In this document: piece after piece, positions 19,253 to 28,094 of the stretch
Numbering within the stretch: the first letter of the stretch is position 1
How the letters are laid out: the number at the start of each line of letters is the position of its first letter
Origin: Nostoc sp. LEGE 12450
Lineage (GTDB): Bacteria; Cyanobacteriota; Cyanobacteriia; Cyanobacteriales; Nostocaceae
Direction of reading: 5' to 3'
Length of the DNA stretch: 45,978 bases
Assembly (NCBI RefSeq): GCF_015206895.1
Contig: NZ_JADEXU010000055.1
Coordinates: 1-45,978 of the forward strand
Notes under the pieces: model-generated
Databases searched by the model: none
Seen by the model: the letters and a program-made list of their open reading frames with translations, nothing else
What the model was told of the DNA's origin: nothing
Translations under genes and position numbers: made by a program

Positions 19253-20170
19253 CTATAGTTTGTACTGTTGATAAACTTCACTGGCGGCGCGATGCAGTAG
19301 GGAATGCCGCCAAACTAAAGATTTCATATCATCAGCATAACCGCCGCCAATGACGCAGGCGACGGGATAACCGCTACTCATACAAGTACTTAAAACCTGC
19401 ATTTCACGGCGAAAAATGCCAGCATCGGTTAAGGCTAATTTACCCAAGCGATCGCCTATATGAGGGTCAACACCAGCATCATAAAATACCAAGTCTGGCT
19501 TGACTTTAGATAACAAATCTGCAAGATAGTTCGCTAAAGTTTGTAAATAAGCGTCATCTTCCATTCCTACCGGCAAAGGAACATCCAAATCGCTGTTTTG
19601 TTTTGTACCGGGGAAATTGACTTCGCAGTGCATGGAGAAAGTAAAAACGCTGTCGTCATCTTGGAAGATAAAAGCTGTGCCGTCTCCTTGATGGACATCC
19701 AAATCGACAATCAGGATTTTTTGGACGAGTCCGAATTTTTGTAAAACGCGACAAGCGATCGCTAAATCGTTGAAAATACAAAAACCAGATCCATAACTGG
19801 GAAAGGCGTGATGAGTTCCACCAGCCGTATTACAGGCTAAACCATGACTTAATGCCAGTTTTGCAGTGAGTATCGTACCACCTACCGCCACACAGGTACG
19901 ATTCGCTAATGCTGGACTCCAAGGCAAACCAATGCGTCGCTGTGCTTTGGGGTCTAGGGTTCCTTCACAATAAGCTTGAACGTAGCTTGGGGTGTGGACT
20001 AATTCTATCAATTCTGATGGCGGGCGTTCGGGGATGTGAAATTGTTCTTGATTCGCTACACCATCAGCTAACAGCAATTCGTAGAGTTGTCGGAACTTAG
20101 ACATCGGGAAACGATGTCCTTCAGGTAGAGGAGCAATATAATCTGGGTGGTAAATAATTGGCAAGTCCAT
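19253..20170 (-). CDS. Histone deacetylase superfamily (AcuC/HDAC-like) hydrolase
   Basis: 305 residues from ATG 20170. Active-site features of the arginase/deacetylase fold are present: the tandem histidines H120-H121 in GGTHHAFP, the zinc ligands D158 and H160 in VDLDVHQGDGT, and DAGVDPHIGDRLG, followed by the GGGYADD loop. Bacterial members deacetylate acetyl-lysine proteins, acetylpolyamines or small amides; the substrate is unknown. A TTG six codons upstream opens the same frame but lacks a clear ribosome site. It is transcribed toward helicase copy 2. A decayed copy of its 3' end lies upstream of helicase copy 1, so the gene was probably part of a duplicated block. Confidence 0.9.
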   Translation of the reverse strand: MDLPIIYHPDYIAPLPEGHRFPMSKFRQLYELLLADGVANQEQFHIPERPPSELIELVHTPSYVQAYCEGTLDPKAQRRIGLPWSPALANRTCVAVGGTILTAKLALSHGLACNTAGGTHHAFPSYGSGFCIFNDLAIACRVLQKFGLVQKILIVDLDVHQGDGTAFIFQDDDSVFTFSMHCEVNFPGTKQNSDLDVPLPVGMEDDAYLQTLANYLADLLSKVKPDLVFYDAGVDPHIGDRLGKLALTDAGIFRREMQVLSTCMSSGYPVACVIGGGYADDMKSLVWRHSLLHRAASEVYQQYKL

Positions 20171-20277
20171 AAAGAAAGACAATCTCAAGCAGCTAATCCG
20201 ACAACAAGGTAAAATTTAGCCATAATCACAGTAAAAATGCTGTTCTTGTAAATCTAAAATTCCAAATTTAAATTAAT

Positions 20278-21303
20278 ATGATGGAATGGATTCCGCCCAT
20301 AGCATTTATTCTAGCTGGCTTACTGGCTGGGATAATTGGTGAAAAAGTTATCTTCAAAAAACTGGAAATATTCGTTAATAATAAACGAATTGCTGGGGGG
20401 AATATTATATTTCACTCTCTGCAGCGCATGACATTTATTTGGTTTGTCATTGGCGGCTTTTTTTGGGCAGTTCTGAGTGCACCTCTCAAACAAGATATTG
20501 CATTAGTACTGCAAAAAGTTCTGACGATCGCACTGCTGTATTCAGTAACCCTAGTTTTAGCCAGATTGACTGCTGGTTTTGTGAATTTATTTATTCGCAG
20601 AGCAGAAGGGGTTCCCACATCGCTAATTTCTAACCTTGCTAAAACAGTAGTTTTAGTTTTGGGAACATTAATCATACTGCAAACTGTGGGTGTTCAAATC
20701 ACCCCAATTATCACAACTTTAGGTATTGGTGGTCTAGCAGTTGGTTTGGCACTTCAAGACACACTTGCAAATTTGTTTTCTGGGTTTTACTTAATTATTT
20801 CTAAACAAGTAAGAACCGGAGATTATGTGAAATTAGATGCTGGGCATGAGGGATATGTCATAGATATTTCTTGGCGAAATACGACAATTAAAGAAATTTC
20901 CAATAATGTCGTCATTGTTCCCAATTCTAAATTGTCTTCGGCAATTTTCACCAACTATCATTTACCCGCAAAAGAAATCACTTTAACAATGGATGTGGGC
21001 GTAAGTTATGATAGCGATTTGGAGCAAGTTGAAAAAGTGACTGTAGAAGTTGCTAAAGAAGTTATGCAAGAAATTGCACCAGAATTAAAAGAAAGTGAAC
21101 CATATATTAGATTTCATACTTTTAATGATTTTAGTATAGATTTTACGCTTTATATGCGGGTAAGTGAATACTTCGATCAGAGGATTGGTAAACATCTATT
21201 TGTGAAAAAATTACACAAACGCTATCAGCAAGCAGGAATTCAAATTCCTTTTCCGGTTAGAGAAGTATATATGCAAAATAATTTAGATATAGAACGAAAT
21301 TAG
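20278..21303 (+). CDS. Small-conductance mechanosensitive channel (MscS family)
   Basis: 341 residues. There are three or four membrane segments before residue 160. The pore-lining TM3 contains the alternating Gly/Ala face (TTLGIGGLAVGLALQDTLANLFSGFYLI) that defines MscS. The cytoplasmic beta domain follows (VRTGDYVKLDAGHEGYVIDISWRNTTIKEISNNVVIVPNSKLSSAIFTNY is the MscS core, cited here by its two ends, RTGDYV and VPNSKL). It releases solutes from the cytoplasm under hypo-osmotic stress. Either of two adjacent ATG codons (20278, 20281) could start it. It is divergent from the deacetylase gene and ends at a foldback repeat. Confidence 0.9.
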   Translation: MMEWIPPIAFILAGLLAGIIGEKVIFKKLEIFVNNKRIAGGNIIFHSLQRMTFIWFVIGGFFWAVLSAPLKQDIALVLQKVLTIALLYSVTLVLARLTAGFVNLFIRRAEGVPTSLISNLAKTVVLVLGTLIILQTVGVQITPIITTLGIGGLAVGLALQDTLANLFSGFYLIISKQVRTGDYVKLDAGHEGYVIDISWRNTTIKEISNNVVIVPNSKLSSAIFTNYHLPAKEITLTMDVGVSYDSDLEQVEKVTVEVAKEVMQEIAPELKESEPYIRFHTFNDFSIDFTLYMRVSEYFDQRIGKHLFVKKLHKRYQQAGIQIPFPVREVYMQNNLDIERN

Positions 21304-21430
21304 CTTAGGCGACTAGAAGTCGCGGCTATACAGACGAAACCTGCCTCCGCAGGTTAGCAAACCTTTGATTTTCCGTTAATCCAGGCGGACTTTGTTTGTA
21401 CAGCCACTATTCCTAATCGCTAAGGCTAGG
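21302..21430. repeat. Foldback (MITE-like) element between mscS and MBL gene
   Basis: The two ends are imperfect inverted copies: AGCTTAGGCGA on the left and TCGCTAAGGCT on the right, continuing into GGCTATACA and TGTACAGCC. An inner pair (AAACCTGCCTCCGCAGG against CCAGGCGGACTTTGTTT) is weaker. It occupies the whole gap between two convergent genes and could terminate both. The GGCGGACTTTGTTTGTA piece resembles dispersed Nostoc repeats. Confidence 0.6.
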
Positions 21431-21436
21431 TGCAAC

Positions 21437-22216
21437 TTAAATTGCTAATGCTCGTTTTTCTAATGGTAGTTCAAAGCGATCGCCTGGTTTTGGCTCAAGT
21501 ACCCGTGTTGAAATATTGTTCTTCTCTAGCAACGAACGAAATTCTTCAGCACTTCCTTTAGTCTGAATCAATTTCATCAGCAATCCTTCAAACGCCACAT
21601 CACCACCAGCCGCCGTAGGTATTATTACTTGAGGCTGTAAGGATTTGACTACTTCTAAAGCGCTATTTTTACCTTTAATAATCGACCCAAGCAAAGGCAA
21701 CGTCATATCAATAAACGGTGTAATCACTACATCAATGGGTGCAGATTGCTGAAGTTGTGGAGAATGATAACCGTGAGGCTCGTAGTATACAGTTAGCCCA
21801 CTCTCCAATTCTTTGAGGAGATAACTATTTTCTACCAAAGTGGGGCCAATGGGGGAGCCGGGGAAAGCTTTGATTTCAACTTGATTATTTAAAGTGAAAG
21901 TTTCACCATGAGCCAATACTGTTACTTGGGTGTAACCTAGCTGCTGTACTACCTTGGCTGCATTGGGAGAGGCTACAACTTTGATGCTGTGGTCGAGTAC
22001 CTGAAGCGTTGGCGGGTGAGCGTGGTCTTCTAAACCCTGAGACAGCAGGATCAGGTCAATATTATCTGGTATTGGGCGATTTTGCGATCGCGAACCTTTA
22101 AACAACCAATCCAAATTGCTGAAAATTAACGAACCAACCAGCCAAGGGTCAATCAGTATTCTTTTCCCACCAATTTCCAGTAACCAAGAGTTGCTGTCGA
22201 ACCAAGTTAAAAACAT
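21437..22216 (-). CDS. Metallo-beta-lactamase-fold hydrolase (UlaG-like)
   Basis: 259 residues if started at ATG 22216 (MFLTWFDSNSWLLEIGGKRI), which matches the usual opening of this family; an in-frame ATG at 22246 would add ten residues. The order of motifs fits an MBL fold: ILIDPWLVG, then LILLSQGLEDHAHPPTL in place of the canonical HxHxDH (first His replaced; DHAH retained), PGSPIGP and EPHGYH. The first motif is degenerate, so metal binding may be altered. The substrate is unknown. Around the start, GAAGATA and TATCTTC form a small inverted repeat (22229-22246) in the alternative leader. It converges with mscS and is divergent from the VOC gene. Confidence 0.75.
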   Translation of the reverse strand: MFLTWFDSNSWLLEIGGKRILIDPWLVGSLIFSNLDWLFKGSRSQNRPIPDNIDLILLSQGLEDHAHPPTLQVLDHSIKVVASPNAAKVVQQLGYTQVTVLAHGETFTLNNQVEIKAFPGSPIGPTLVENSYLLKELESGLTVYYEPHGYHSPQLQQSAPIDVVITPFIDMTLPLLGSIIKGKNSALEVVKSLQPQVIIPTAAGGDVAFEGLLMKLIQTKGSAEEFRSLLEKNNISTRVLEPKPGDRFELPLEKRALAI

Positions 22217-22328
22217 AAATTTTGTGAAGATAACGCCTATCTTCATTATCAATCGTGTCAGCTTTCTTAGTAAGCATTGAGGCCAATACCTACATTCGTC
22301 CGGTTAAGTCTACACACGGGGTTTTTTT

Positions 22329-22766
22329 ATGTCTGATCTTGGTTTTACTCACATTGCACTTGCAGTCAGTGATGTTGATGCAAGTATCTCATTTTATGCA
22401 AAGTATGCCCAGATGACAGTCGTGCATCATCGCATTGATCGAGCAACTCAATCAGATGTTGCTTGGATTAGTGACCTGACTAGACCTTTTGTAATTGTCC
22501 TAATTAAAGCAGCTAAAGTAGAAGGCGCACTGTTACCACAATCCCATCTTGGGGTAGCTTATCAGAATCGTGGGGAAATCGATCGCCTGTGCAATGAGGC
22601 ACGCGCTGAAGGAATACTGCTGGATGGGCCAAATGACTGCGGCTTTCCGGTTGGTTACTGGGCTTTTATTCGAGACCCAGATGGTCATACACTAGAAATT
22701 TCCTATGGTCAGGAAATTAGTTTTACAGTTGAGCAAGCTAGAGACGCGATTAATCGCGTCTCTTAA
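22329..22766 (+). CDS. VOC superfamily (glyoxalase/bleomycin-resistance/dioxygenase-like) protein
   Basis: 145 residues forming one VOC module of two beta-alpha-beta3 units. FTHIALAVSDVDASISFYAKY opens the first, with H8 as a probable metal ligand. GVAYQNRGEIDRLCNEARAEG and the closing WAFIRDPDGHTLEISYGQ, with its Glu, complete the second. Members are glyoxalase I, dioxygenases, or resistance proteins; the reaction is not evident. The 3' end is odd: the final codons (ARDAINRVS and stop) are formed by a perfect 24-bp palindrome, so the C-terminus appears to be borrowed from a dispersed repeat. Confidence 0.85.
   Translation: MSDLGFTHIALAVSDVDASISFYAKYAQMTVVHHRIDRATQSDVAWISDLTRPFVIVLIKAAKVEGALLPQSHLGVAYQNRGEIDRLCNEARAEGILLDGPNDCGFPVGYWAFIRDPDGHTLEISYGQEISFTVEQARDAINRVS
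22740..22763. repeat. Perfect 24-bp palindrome at the 3' end of the VOC gene
   Basis: The left half AGAGACGCGATT (22740-22751) is followed directly by its exact reverse complement (22752-22763). The stop codon TAA comes next, then an A run rather than T, so it is not a standard terminator for the VOC gene. Similar AGAGACGCGA palindromes are dispersed in Nostoc-type genomes. Confidence 0.75.
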
Positions 22767-22776
22767 AAAAATAGTG

Positions 22777-24477
22777 TTACTTATTACCAGGGGTGCGTCC
22801 ACCTTCATCGTTACTACCACCGTGAGGACTGGAATTGCCAGGGTCACAGCCCTCAGAACCATTACCAATTCCTTGGTTACAGTGGCGACGTGGTTTTACC
22901 CCCTCTGTCGAAGTTTCAGTCTGCTCTTCCACTGCAACTTGTTGTTGTTGTTGTCCAACGACATACTGTGAGGAGATATTTGCTACTTGTCCAGTGCTAG
23001 ATAGAGCTTGGTATAGCAAAGCAGACACTTCAGACCTGGTTGCTACCCGTTCAACATTTAGCAAGTTCACATTGGGATAGTTGACGACTATACCGCGTTG
23101 TGTTAAAGCTGCAATCAGACTGCGATATTCACTACGAATAGTAGTTGCATCGCTGTAAACAGATAAGATTGTATCCGTAGAACTGCTAGTTTTATAATTT
23201 AATCCCTGTGCTAATGCTACCAAAATGTCAAGGCGAGAAAGGCTTTGACTGGGGTTGAAACCTTTGCCAATAACAGCGTTTAAAAAGCCCATTTGATAAA
23301 CTTCGCTGATGGCATTGTAAGCCCAATATTGAGTAGAGACATCCTTAAATGCGATCGCTTGGCGAACTTTCCCCTTGGCAAACGCCTTCCGCAGCATTGC
23401 CGCAAATTGGGCACGAGTCACTGGTGCATCTGGGCGGAAAGTCCCATCAGGAAAACCTTCGAGAATTTCCATTGAGGCCAATTCGGCAATAAAATCTTTA
23501 GCCCAGTAGTTTGTGGAAACATCAGAAAATCCAACCTGGAGAGCGCGAGACATCCCAACTTGGCGATAATTCATCAGCATTTGGCTGACATCATAGCTAG
23601 AGTTATCGCTGACTTCAATCACCTGCACCAAGCTGCCAGGAGTAGCTTGCAAAGCCTCTGCCAAGTCGGAGCTAAAGACGCTCACGAACGACTGACGCAC
23701 TAAAGCATATTCACCCTGAGTGAAAGAGACGGGATAAACGCTAGTGCCTGGAATTGTTGATAAACCTTCTACTTGGAACTGACTACCTTGGAAGGTTTGG
23801 GAACTGCTCAGAAAACTAACACGTTGGTCGCTAACTTGGGTGAAGTAGTCGTAGGTGGTGGTACCTGCGTCAATAGTGCCGTTTTGGTCAGCATCAACAC
23901 CATAAACAGTGCGAACGACCTGGTATTCTGTAGGTTTGGCTGACAAAACCAGGTTAACTGTGGTGTTTGCCGACAAACATTCAAATTCGCTATAGCCAAT
24001 AAAGCGGTTTTGAACATCATACAATCGCACGACGATGCGATCGCTAGCTTTTAACCCCTTAGCAAATTTTGCTTTTTGCTTAATCTTGTACTTGTAATCA
24101 CCCAAAAAGCGCTCTTTTAAATAGCCCTTGCTACCTTTACTCTTGACAGAAATGCGAGCAATCACCTCTGACAAGTTCCCGGATGGTTCCCAAATGGCAA
24201 GGCTAAAACCTGTTTTTTTGCCTTTTCTTGAAACACTACTACTGCGGCTTTCTGTGGTGATAGTTTGGCGCTCAATAGTAGTAGTACGGCTCCTTGTTTC
24301 TACTTTTTTATCGGCTAAAAGTTGTTGACCTGTGGAATTATCAGATATTTGGGCGACGATGGTAGAGAACCCTGAAGTTGCAGATGCAGAAGCGATTGGC
24401 GAAAATATTGCCACAGAGGTTGCAGCCAGAACAAATTTGCTGATTTGAGCAAAGTAACTTTGATTCATATATTTCAT
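22777..24477 (-). CDS. Secreted S-layer homology (SLH) domain protein
   Basis: 566 residues. A signal peptide (residues 1 to about 33, hydrophobic KFVLAATSVAIFSPIASASA) is followed by a Thr/Ser/Arg-rich stretch and an unrecognised beta-rich region (about 85-300). Three SLH modules follow at about 312-365, 375-430 and 440-500, beginning VGFSDVSTNYWAKDFIAELA with GFPDGTFRPDAPVTRAQFA. SLH modules bind pyruvylated or similar cell-wall polysaccharide, so the protein is probably held in the envelope, between peptidoglycan and outer membrane. A Q5 run and a Gly/Asn-rich tail with two cysteines (HCNQGIGNGSEGCDPGNS) close the protein. Start ATG 24477 is used; a second ATG three codons on is possible. 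Confidence 0.88.
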   Translation of the reverse strand: MKYMNQSYFAQISKFVLAATSVAIFSPIASASATSGFSTIVAQISDNSTGQQLLADKKVETRSRTTTIERQTITTESRSSSVSRKGKKTGFSLAIWEPSGNLSEVIARISVKSKGSKGYLKERFLGDYKYKIKQKAKFAKGLKASDRIVVRLYDVQNRFIGYSEFECLSANTTVNLVLSAKPTEYQVVRTVYGVDADQNGTIDAGTTTYDYFTQVSDQRVSFLSSSQTFQGSQFQVEGLSTIPGTSVYPVSFTQGEYALVRQSFVSVFSSDLAEALQATPGSLVQVIEVSDNSSYDVSQMLMNYRQVGMSRALQVGFSDVSTNYWAKDFIAELASMEILEGFPDGTFRPDAPVTRAQFAAMLRKAFAKGKVRQAIAFKDVSTQYWAYNAISEVYQMGFLNAVIGKGFNPSQSLSRLDILVALAQGLNYKTSSSTDTILSVYSDATTIRSEYRSLIAALTQRGIVVNYPNVNLLNVERVATRSEVSALLYQALSSTGQVANISSQYVVGQQQQQVAVEEQTETSTEGVKPRRHCNQGIGNGSEGCDPGNSSPHGGSNDEGGRTPGNK

Positions 24478-24715
24478 CTCACACTACCATTCGTCTAAAA
24501 AATCACAGGGGTATTTGGTATCCCTTGACTTATTAATCCCTTGGGGTGGATGGAACTAACATTTACTCAGTGTTAAACGAGAAGTTAAAAGTATAGTATT
24601 TATCGTTACCCCTAAGAACTGGAGACAACTGGCGCAGCAATTCTATTCTCCAATTTCAGGATGTGAGGTCAGAGAACATTAATATATTTGAAGAAACACT
24701 TTATGAATCTTATTA

Positions 24716-25609
24716 ATGACTATAACTACACAGCAGCTTGCAACCCAAGACGCTTTTGAAAAATTCATTTGGACTTGGCAGGGCTACAAAATCCAGTACA
24801 CTGTCATGGGCACAGGACGACCTCTGGTACTAGTTCACGGCTTCGGTGCTTCCATTGGACATTGGCGTAAAAATATCCCAGTTTTAGCTGATGCTGGCTA
24901 CCAAGTATTTGCCATAGACCTTTTAGGCTTTGGCGGTTCCGATAAAGCGCCTATTGATTACAGTGTGGAAGTTTGGGTGGAACTGCTGAAAGATTTCTGC
25001 ACAGCACATCTACACGAACCTGCTGTATTTATTGGCAACTCCATCGGCGCACTTTTGAGCTTGATTGTACTGGTAGAACATCCAGAAATTGCTGCTGGTG
25101 GTATTTTGATTAATTCTGCGGGTGGGTTGAGCCATCGTCCTCACGAGTTGAACCCGCCGCTACGGATGGTGATGGCAGCTTTTAATCGGTTTGTGCGATC
25201 GCCAATTACAGGTAAATTTGTCTATAACCGCATCCGTCAAAAAGCCCAAATTCGCCGTACCCTCTACCAAGTTTACCGCGATCGTCAAGCCGTCACCGAT
25301 GAATTAGTCGATTTACTTTATACTCCCTCTTGCGATCCAGGAGCGCAACAAGTCTTCGCATCTATTCTCACAGCCCCTCCTGGTCCAAGTCCAGAGGAAC
25401 TTTTGCCCAAAGTAGAACGTCCTCTATTAGTAATTTGGGGTGCTGATGATCCTTGGACACCAATTACCGGGGCAAAGATTTACGAAGAGGCGCGTGAGAA
25501 TGGCAAAGAAATCAAAATAGTTCCCATTCCGAATGCCGGTCATTGTCCGCACGATGAAGTTCCAGATGTTGTCAATGCCCAGATTATCGATTGGCTAACG
25601 CAAAATTAG
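24716..25609 (+). CDS. Alpha/beta-fold hydrolase
   Basis: 297 residues. The oxyanion strand LVLVHGFGASIGHWRKNIP, the nucleophile elbow GNSIG with S109, an acid in WGADDPWTP (D244 or D245) and the histidine in NAGHCPHDE form a complete Ser-Asp-His triad. No signal peptide. The family includes esterases and, in phototrophs, pheophytinase-like enzymes with similar motifs; the substrate cannot be told. The start ATG follows a long AT-rich leader. A 10-bp inverted repeat (GCCAAGACGC at 25619-25628 with 25654-25663) lies just after the stop and may end the transcript. Confidence 0.88.
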   Translation: MTITTQQLATQDAFEKFIWTWQGYKIQYTVMGTGRPLVLVHGFGASIGHWRKNIPVLADAGYQVFAIDLLGFGGSDKAPIDYSVEVWVELLKDFCTAHLHEPAVFIGNSIGALLSLIVLVEHPEIAAGGILINSAGGLSHRPHELNPPLRMVMAAFNRFVRSPITGKFVYNRIRQKAQIRRTLYQVYRDRQAVTDELVDLLYTPSCDPGAQQVFASILTAPPGPSPEELLPKVERPLLVIWGADDPWTPITGAKIYEEARENGKEIKIVPIPNAGHCPHDEVPDVVNAQIIDWLTQN

Positions 25610-25935
25610 TAATTTTATGCCAAGACGCAAATGCAAAGATATTTTCTGTCCACGCGTCTTGGCCTATGCAGAGTAGAAATGGAGCTAACAATCTGGGTCA
25701 CTCATTTTAGATTCTAGATTTTAGCAGGACTTACGCAAAATCATGAAAAAACGAACCACAGAGGGCGCAGAGGACACGGAGAAATAAGAGCTTCAGAGAG
25801 TTCTTGCGTAAGTCCTATTTAGATTGAACAGGCAACCAAACGGCATCTACAAGCACAAATTTCACTGTTGCCTGTTGCCTATTCCCTATTCCCTCTCCCA
25901 AAGGGATTGACAGAATCAAATTCGTATGGTTTGTA
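25610..25935. other. Intergenic region with hairpin, MITE-like element and heptamer tract
   Basis: 326 bp. It contains the post-stop inverted repeat at 25619-25663, a 91-bp foldback element at 25726-25816, and a pyrimidine heptamer run near 25868-25898 (TTGCCTATTCCCTATTCCCT type). The promoter of the kinase gene should lie in the last part. Confidence 0.6.
25726..25816. repeat. MITE-like foldback element, 13-bp perfect terminal inverted repeats
   Basis: AGGACTTACGCAA (25726-25738) is matched exactly in inverted form by TTGCGTAAGTCCT (25804-25816). The 65-bp interior carries the ACCACAGAGGGCGCAGAGG motif, itself a dispersed cyanobacterial repeat. No target duplication was evident. Confidence 0.75.
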
Positions 25936-26994
25936 ATGGAGCTTGATGTGCGTAATGGACATAAAGAGGTAATTCCCTCAAATCACCATCCAGATTTTTC
26001 TCAACAAGGCTATCAAGTTATCAGCGAACTAGGACGCAACCGAGAAGGGGGACGAATTACTTACTTAGCTAATGTCCTCAACTCTAAGCAACAGGTAGTG
26101 ATTAAAGAGTTCTGTTTTGCTCGGGCCGATGCTGATTTGTCAGGTGTGAAAGCATATCAGCGCGAAATTGAAATTTTGCAGCAACTCAATCATTCTCGCA
26201 TCCCTCGCTATATAGATTCTTTTGAAATACCAGGGGCTTTTTATCTGGTACAGGAACATAAAAATGCCCCATCTTTAGGCTTAAAAAACAGCTTTCATCC
26301 AGAAGAAATTAAGCAAATTGCTCTGTCAATTTTAGAGCTTTTAGTTTATCTACAAAAGCAAGTTCCGCCAATTATTCATCGGGATATCAAACCAGAAAAT
26401 ATTTTGGTTGATGAGCAACTAAATGCTTATTTAGTTGATTTTGGATTAGCTAGGATACAGGGGGCAAAAATAGCTCTTAGCAGCTTTGTAGCAGGAACCC
26501 CAGGTTTTATGCCACCAGAAGAACAGTTTGGTCATTCCCTGACTGAGGCATCAGATTTATATAGTTTGGGAGCAACACTAATTTGCTTACTTACTAATAC
26601 CCGTTCTGTTGATATTGGAAAATTAATTGATGATAACTACCGCTTTAATTTCCAGCAATTAGTTCCTCAAATCAGTCCGCGTTTTCGGTGGTGGTTAATG
26701 ACAATGGTGGAACGTAACCGAAACCGTCGCTATGCTAATGCGGCTATTGCTTTAAAAGCACTTGAGCCAATTGAGGTTATTGGTACTGCCACTGGAATAG
26801 ATAATTTAATCAGTACAATCAAACCTATAAAACGAGCTACAGTGCTGGGATTAGCCAGTGTTATTACACTAGCTGCGATGGGGGCAACTTTGATGAGTTG
26901 TCAGCCTGGTAGTGCGGTTAGGCAATTGCTGGAAGCTAGAGAATGTGAAAGCTGGGATTTCAAAGCAAGTTGTCAACAAAAAACCGGAAATTAA
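25936..26994 (+). CDS. Serine/threonine protein kinase with C-terminal membrane anchor
   Basis: 352 residues. The kinase domain spans about 26-280: a Gly-rich loop ELGRNREGGRITYLA, catalytic K57 in VVIKEFCF, HRD at 148-150 (IIHRDIKPENILV), DFG at 168-170, and AGTPGFMPPEEQFG for the activation/P+1 loop. All catalytic residues of a Hanks-type kinase are present. Residues about 301-321 (ATVLGLASVITLAAMGATLM) are a probable membrane span, followed by a short Cys-containing tail that would be outside the cytoplasm, a layout usual for cyanobacterial Spk-type kinases. Targets are unknown. It is followed by a hairpin repeat at 27057-27086. Confidence 0.92.
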   Translation: MELDVRNGHKEVIPSNHHPDFSQQGYQVISELGRNREGGRITYLANVLNSKQQVVIKEFCFARADADLSGVKAYQREIEILQQLNHSRIPRYIDSFEIPGAFYLVQEHKNAPSLGLKNSFHPEEIKQIALSILELLVYLQKQVPPIIHRDIKPENILVDEQLNAYLVDFGLARIQGAKIALSSFVAGTPGFMPPEEQFGHSLTEASDLYSLGATLICLLTNTRSVDIGKLIDDNYRFNFQQLVPQISPRFRWWLMTMVERNRNRRYANAAIALKALEPIEVIGTATGIDNLISTIKPIKRATVLGLASVITLAAMGATLMSCQPGSAVRQLLEARECESWDFKASCQQKTGN

Positions 26995-27056
26995 GATTAA
27001 TTAGGTTGCATCTGGCTAAAAATTACAGTCGTTTCCAATTGAATAGACTACACGAG

Positions 27057-27086
27057 TAGGGGCACAATAAATATATTGTGCCCCTA
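27057..27086. terminator. 13-bp perfect hairpin after kinase gene
   Basis: TAGGGGCACAATA (27057-27069) pairs perfectly with 27074-27086 around a 4-nt loop. There is no T run, so it may be a dispersed repeat serving as a weak terminator. Confidence 0.55.
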
Positions 27087-27189
27087 GAATTATATGTATT
27101 CCACTCTTGTGAAAATTGCTGTCATTTTTATAACTATCAAAGATTCGCTAACAGAGTTAAAAGACTACACGCCTAATAGCCTATTTTGG

Positions 27190-27852
27190 TTAATAATTTA
27201 ATTGTGATAAATTATTTCTTACTTTATCCAGCATCTCTTGATATAGAGGATCTTGAAGACCACTTCCGAAAGACCCACTTAAATATTGTTGTAAAAGTTT
27301 TTCTGCTGCCTTGTAATCTGCCCTCGCACTTTCTTTATTCCCTAAATACTTGTAAAGATTACCTCTTAATAAGTACTCGTCAACATTGGAACTACTATCA
27401 CCAATTAATTGAGTCAAATCTGAAATCGCTTTCTGTTTTTCACCTAATTTTTCATAAGCTCTAGCCCTATTCCAGTATGCAGGACTACTAAAACCAAGCC
27501 TACCTGTATTTTGCCTAATTACTTCTGTATAGTCTACTATTGCGGCTTTGTAATTTCCAAGTGCATGGTAAGCATTGGCACGATGATAGTACGGTTCTTC
27601 AGCTTTAGGATTTAGCTGAATTGCCTGCGTGAAAGAAGAAACCGCAGCGAGTGAGTCTTTTTGACAATCTTCTTGAAAGTGTCCCATCCCTATGAAGTCG
27701 TCTATTGTATTAAGATGTGGTGGCATAGAAGTTTGGCAGTCAGTAGAGGCATTAGAAGCTGATATTTGTGCAACTAATGGTAGCGAAAAACCTAGCAGCA
27801 CAATAGATGATACATAAGCTAATAAAGAAGGTATAGAGAAAACAAATTTCAT
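27190..27852 (-). CDS. Secreted tetratricopeptide-repeat protein
   Basis: 220 residues. An N-terminal signal peptide (KFVFSIPSLLAYVSSIVLLGFSLPLVAQ) is followed by about four TPR units between residues 65 and 205, for example AVSSFTQAIQLNPKAEEPYYHRANAYHALGNY, NRARAYEKLGEKQKAISDL and RGNLYKYLGNKESARADY (given as separate units). TPRs mediate protein-protein contacts; here presumably in the periplasm. No catalytic domain. It converges with the kinase gene and is preceded by about 1.1 kb of repeat-rich DNA. Partner unknown. Confidence 0.85.
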   Translation of the reverse strand: MKFVFSIPSLLAYVSSIVLLGFSLPLVAQISASNASTDCQTSMPPHLNTIDDFIGMGHFQEDCQKDSLAAVSSFTQAIQLNPKAEEPYYHRANAYHALGNYKAAIVDYTEVIRQNTGRLGFSSPAYWNRARAYEKLGEKQKAISDLTQLIGDSSSNVDEYLLRGNLYKYLGNKESARADYKAAEKLLQQYLSGSFGSGLQDPLYQEMLDKVRNNLSQLNY

Positions 27853-28094
27853 AATTTATATAATCCAGAAATGTTTCTAGTTAACGTAAAACTAGCGTTC
27901 ACAGGTTGCACCTTTCACCAGGGCAGCTGTATCATGTCGATAAAAACATTATATATTGTCAAAAATAATTAAAGTAAGCTCATAAAATACCTTACTTATA
28001 CCTTTGGCTAACAGACCATTCCAATACTTTCGGTGCGTTATGCTATCGCTAACACACCCTACTGGCGTGGCAAGATTAAAATAGTACATTAGAC

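Noticed and set aside
22740..22763. Palindrome as a Rho-independent terminator of the VOC gene
   Set aside because: No T tract follows on the plus strand; an A run follows, and on the minus strand the T run precedes rather than follows the stem.
25936..26994. Kinase as the missing kinase component of the Mokosh-like system
   Set aside because: It lies far from the helicases, on the opposite strand, with several unrelated genes between, and has the usual membrane-anchored Spk-type layout.
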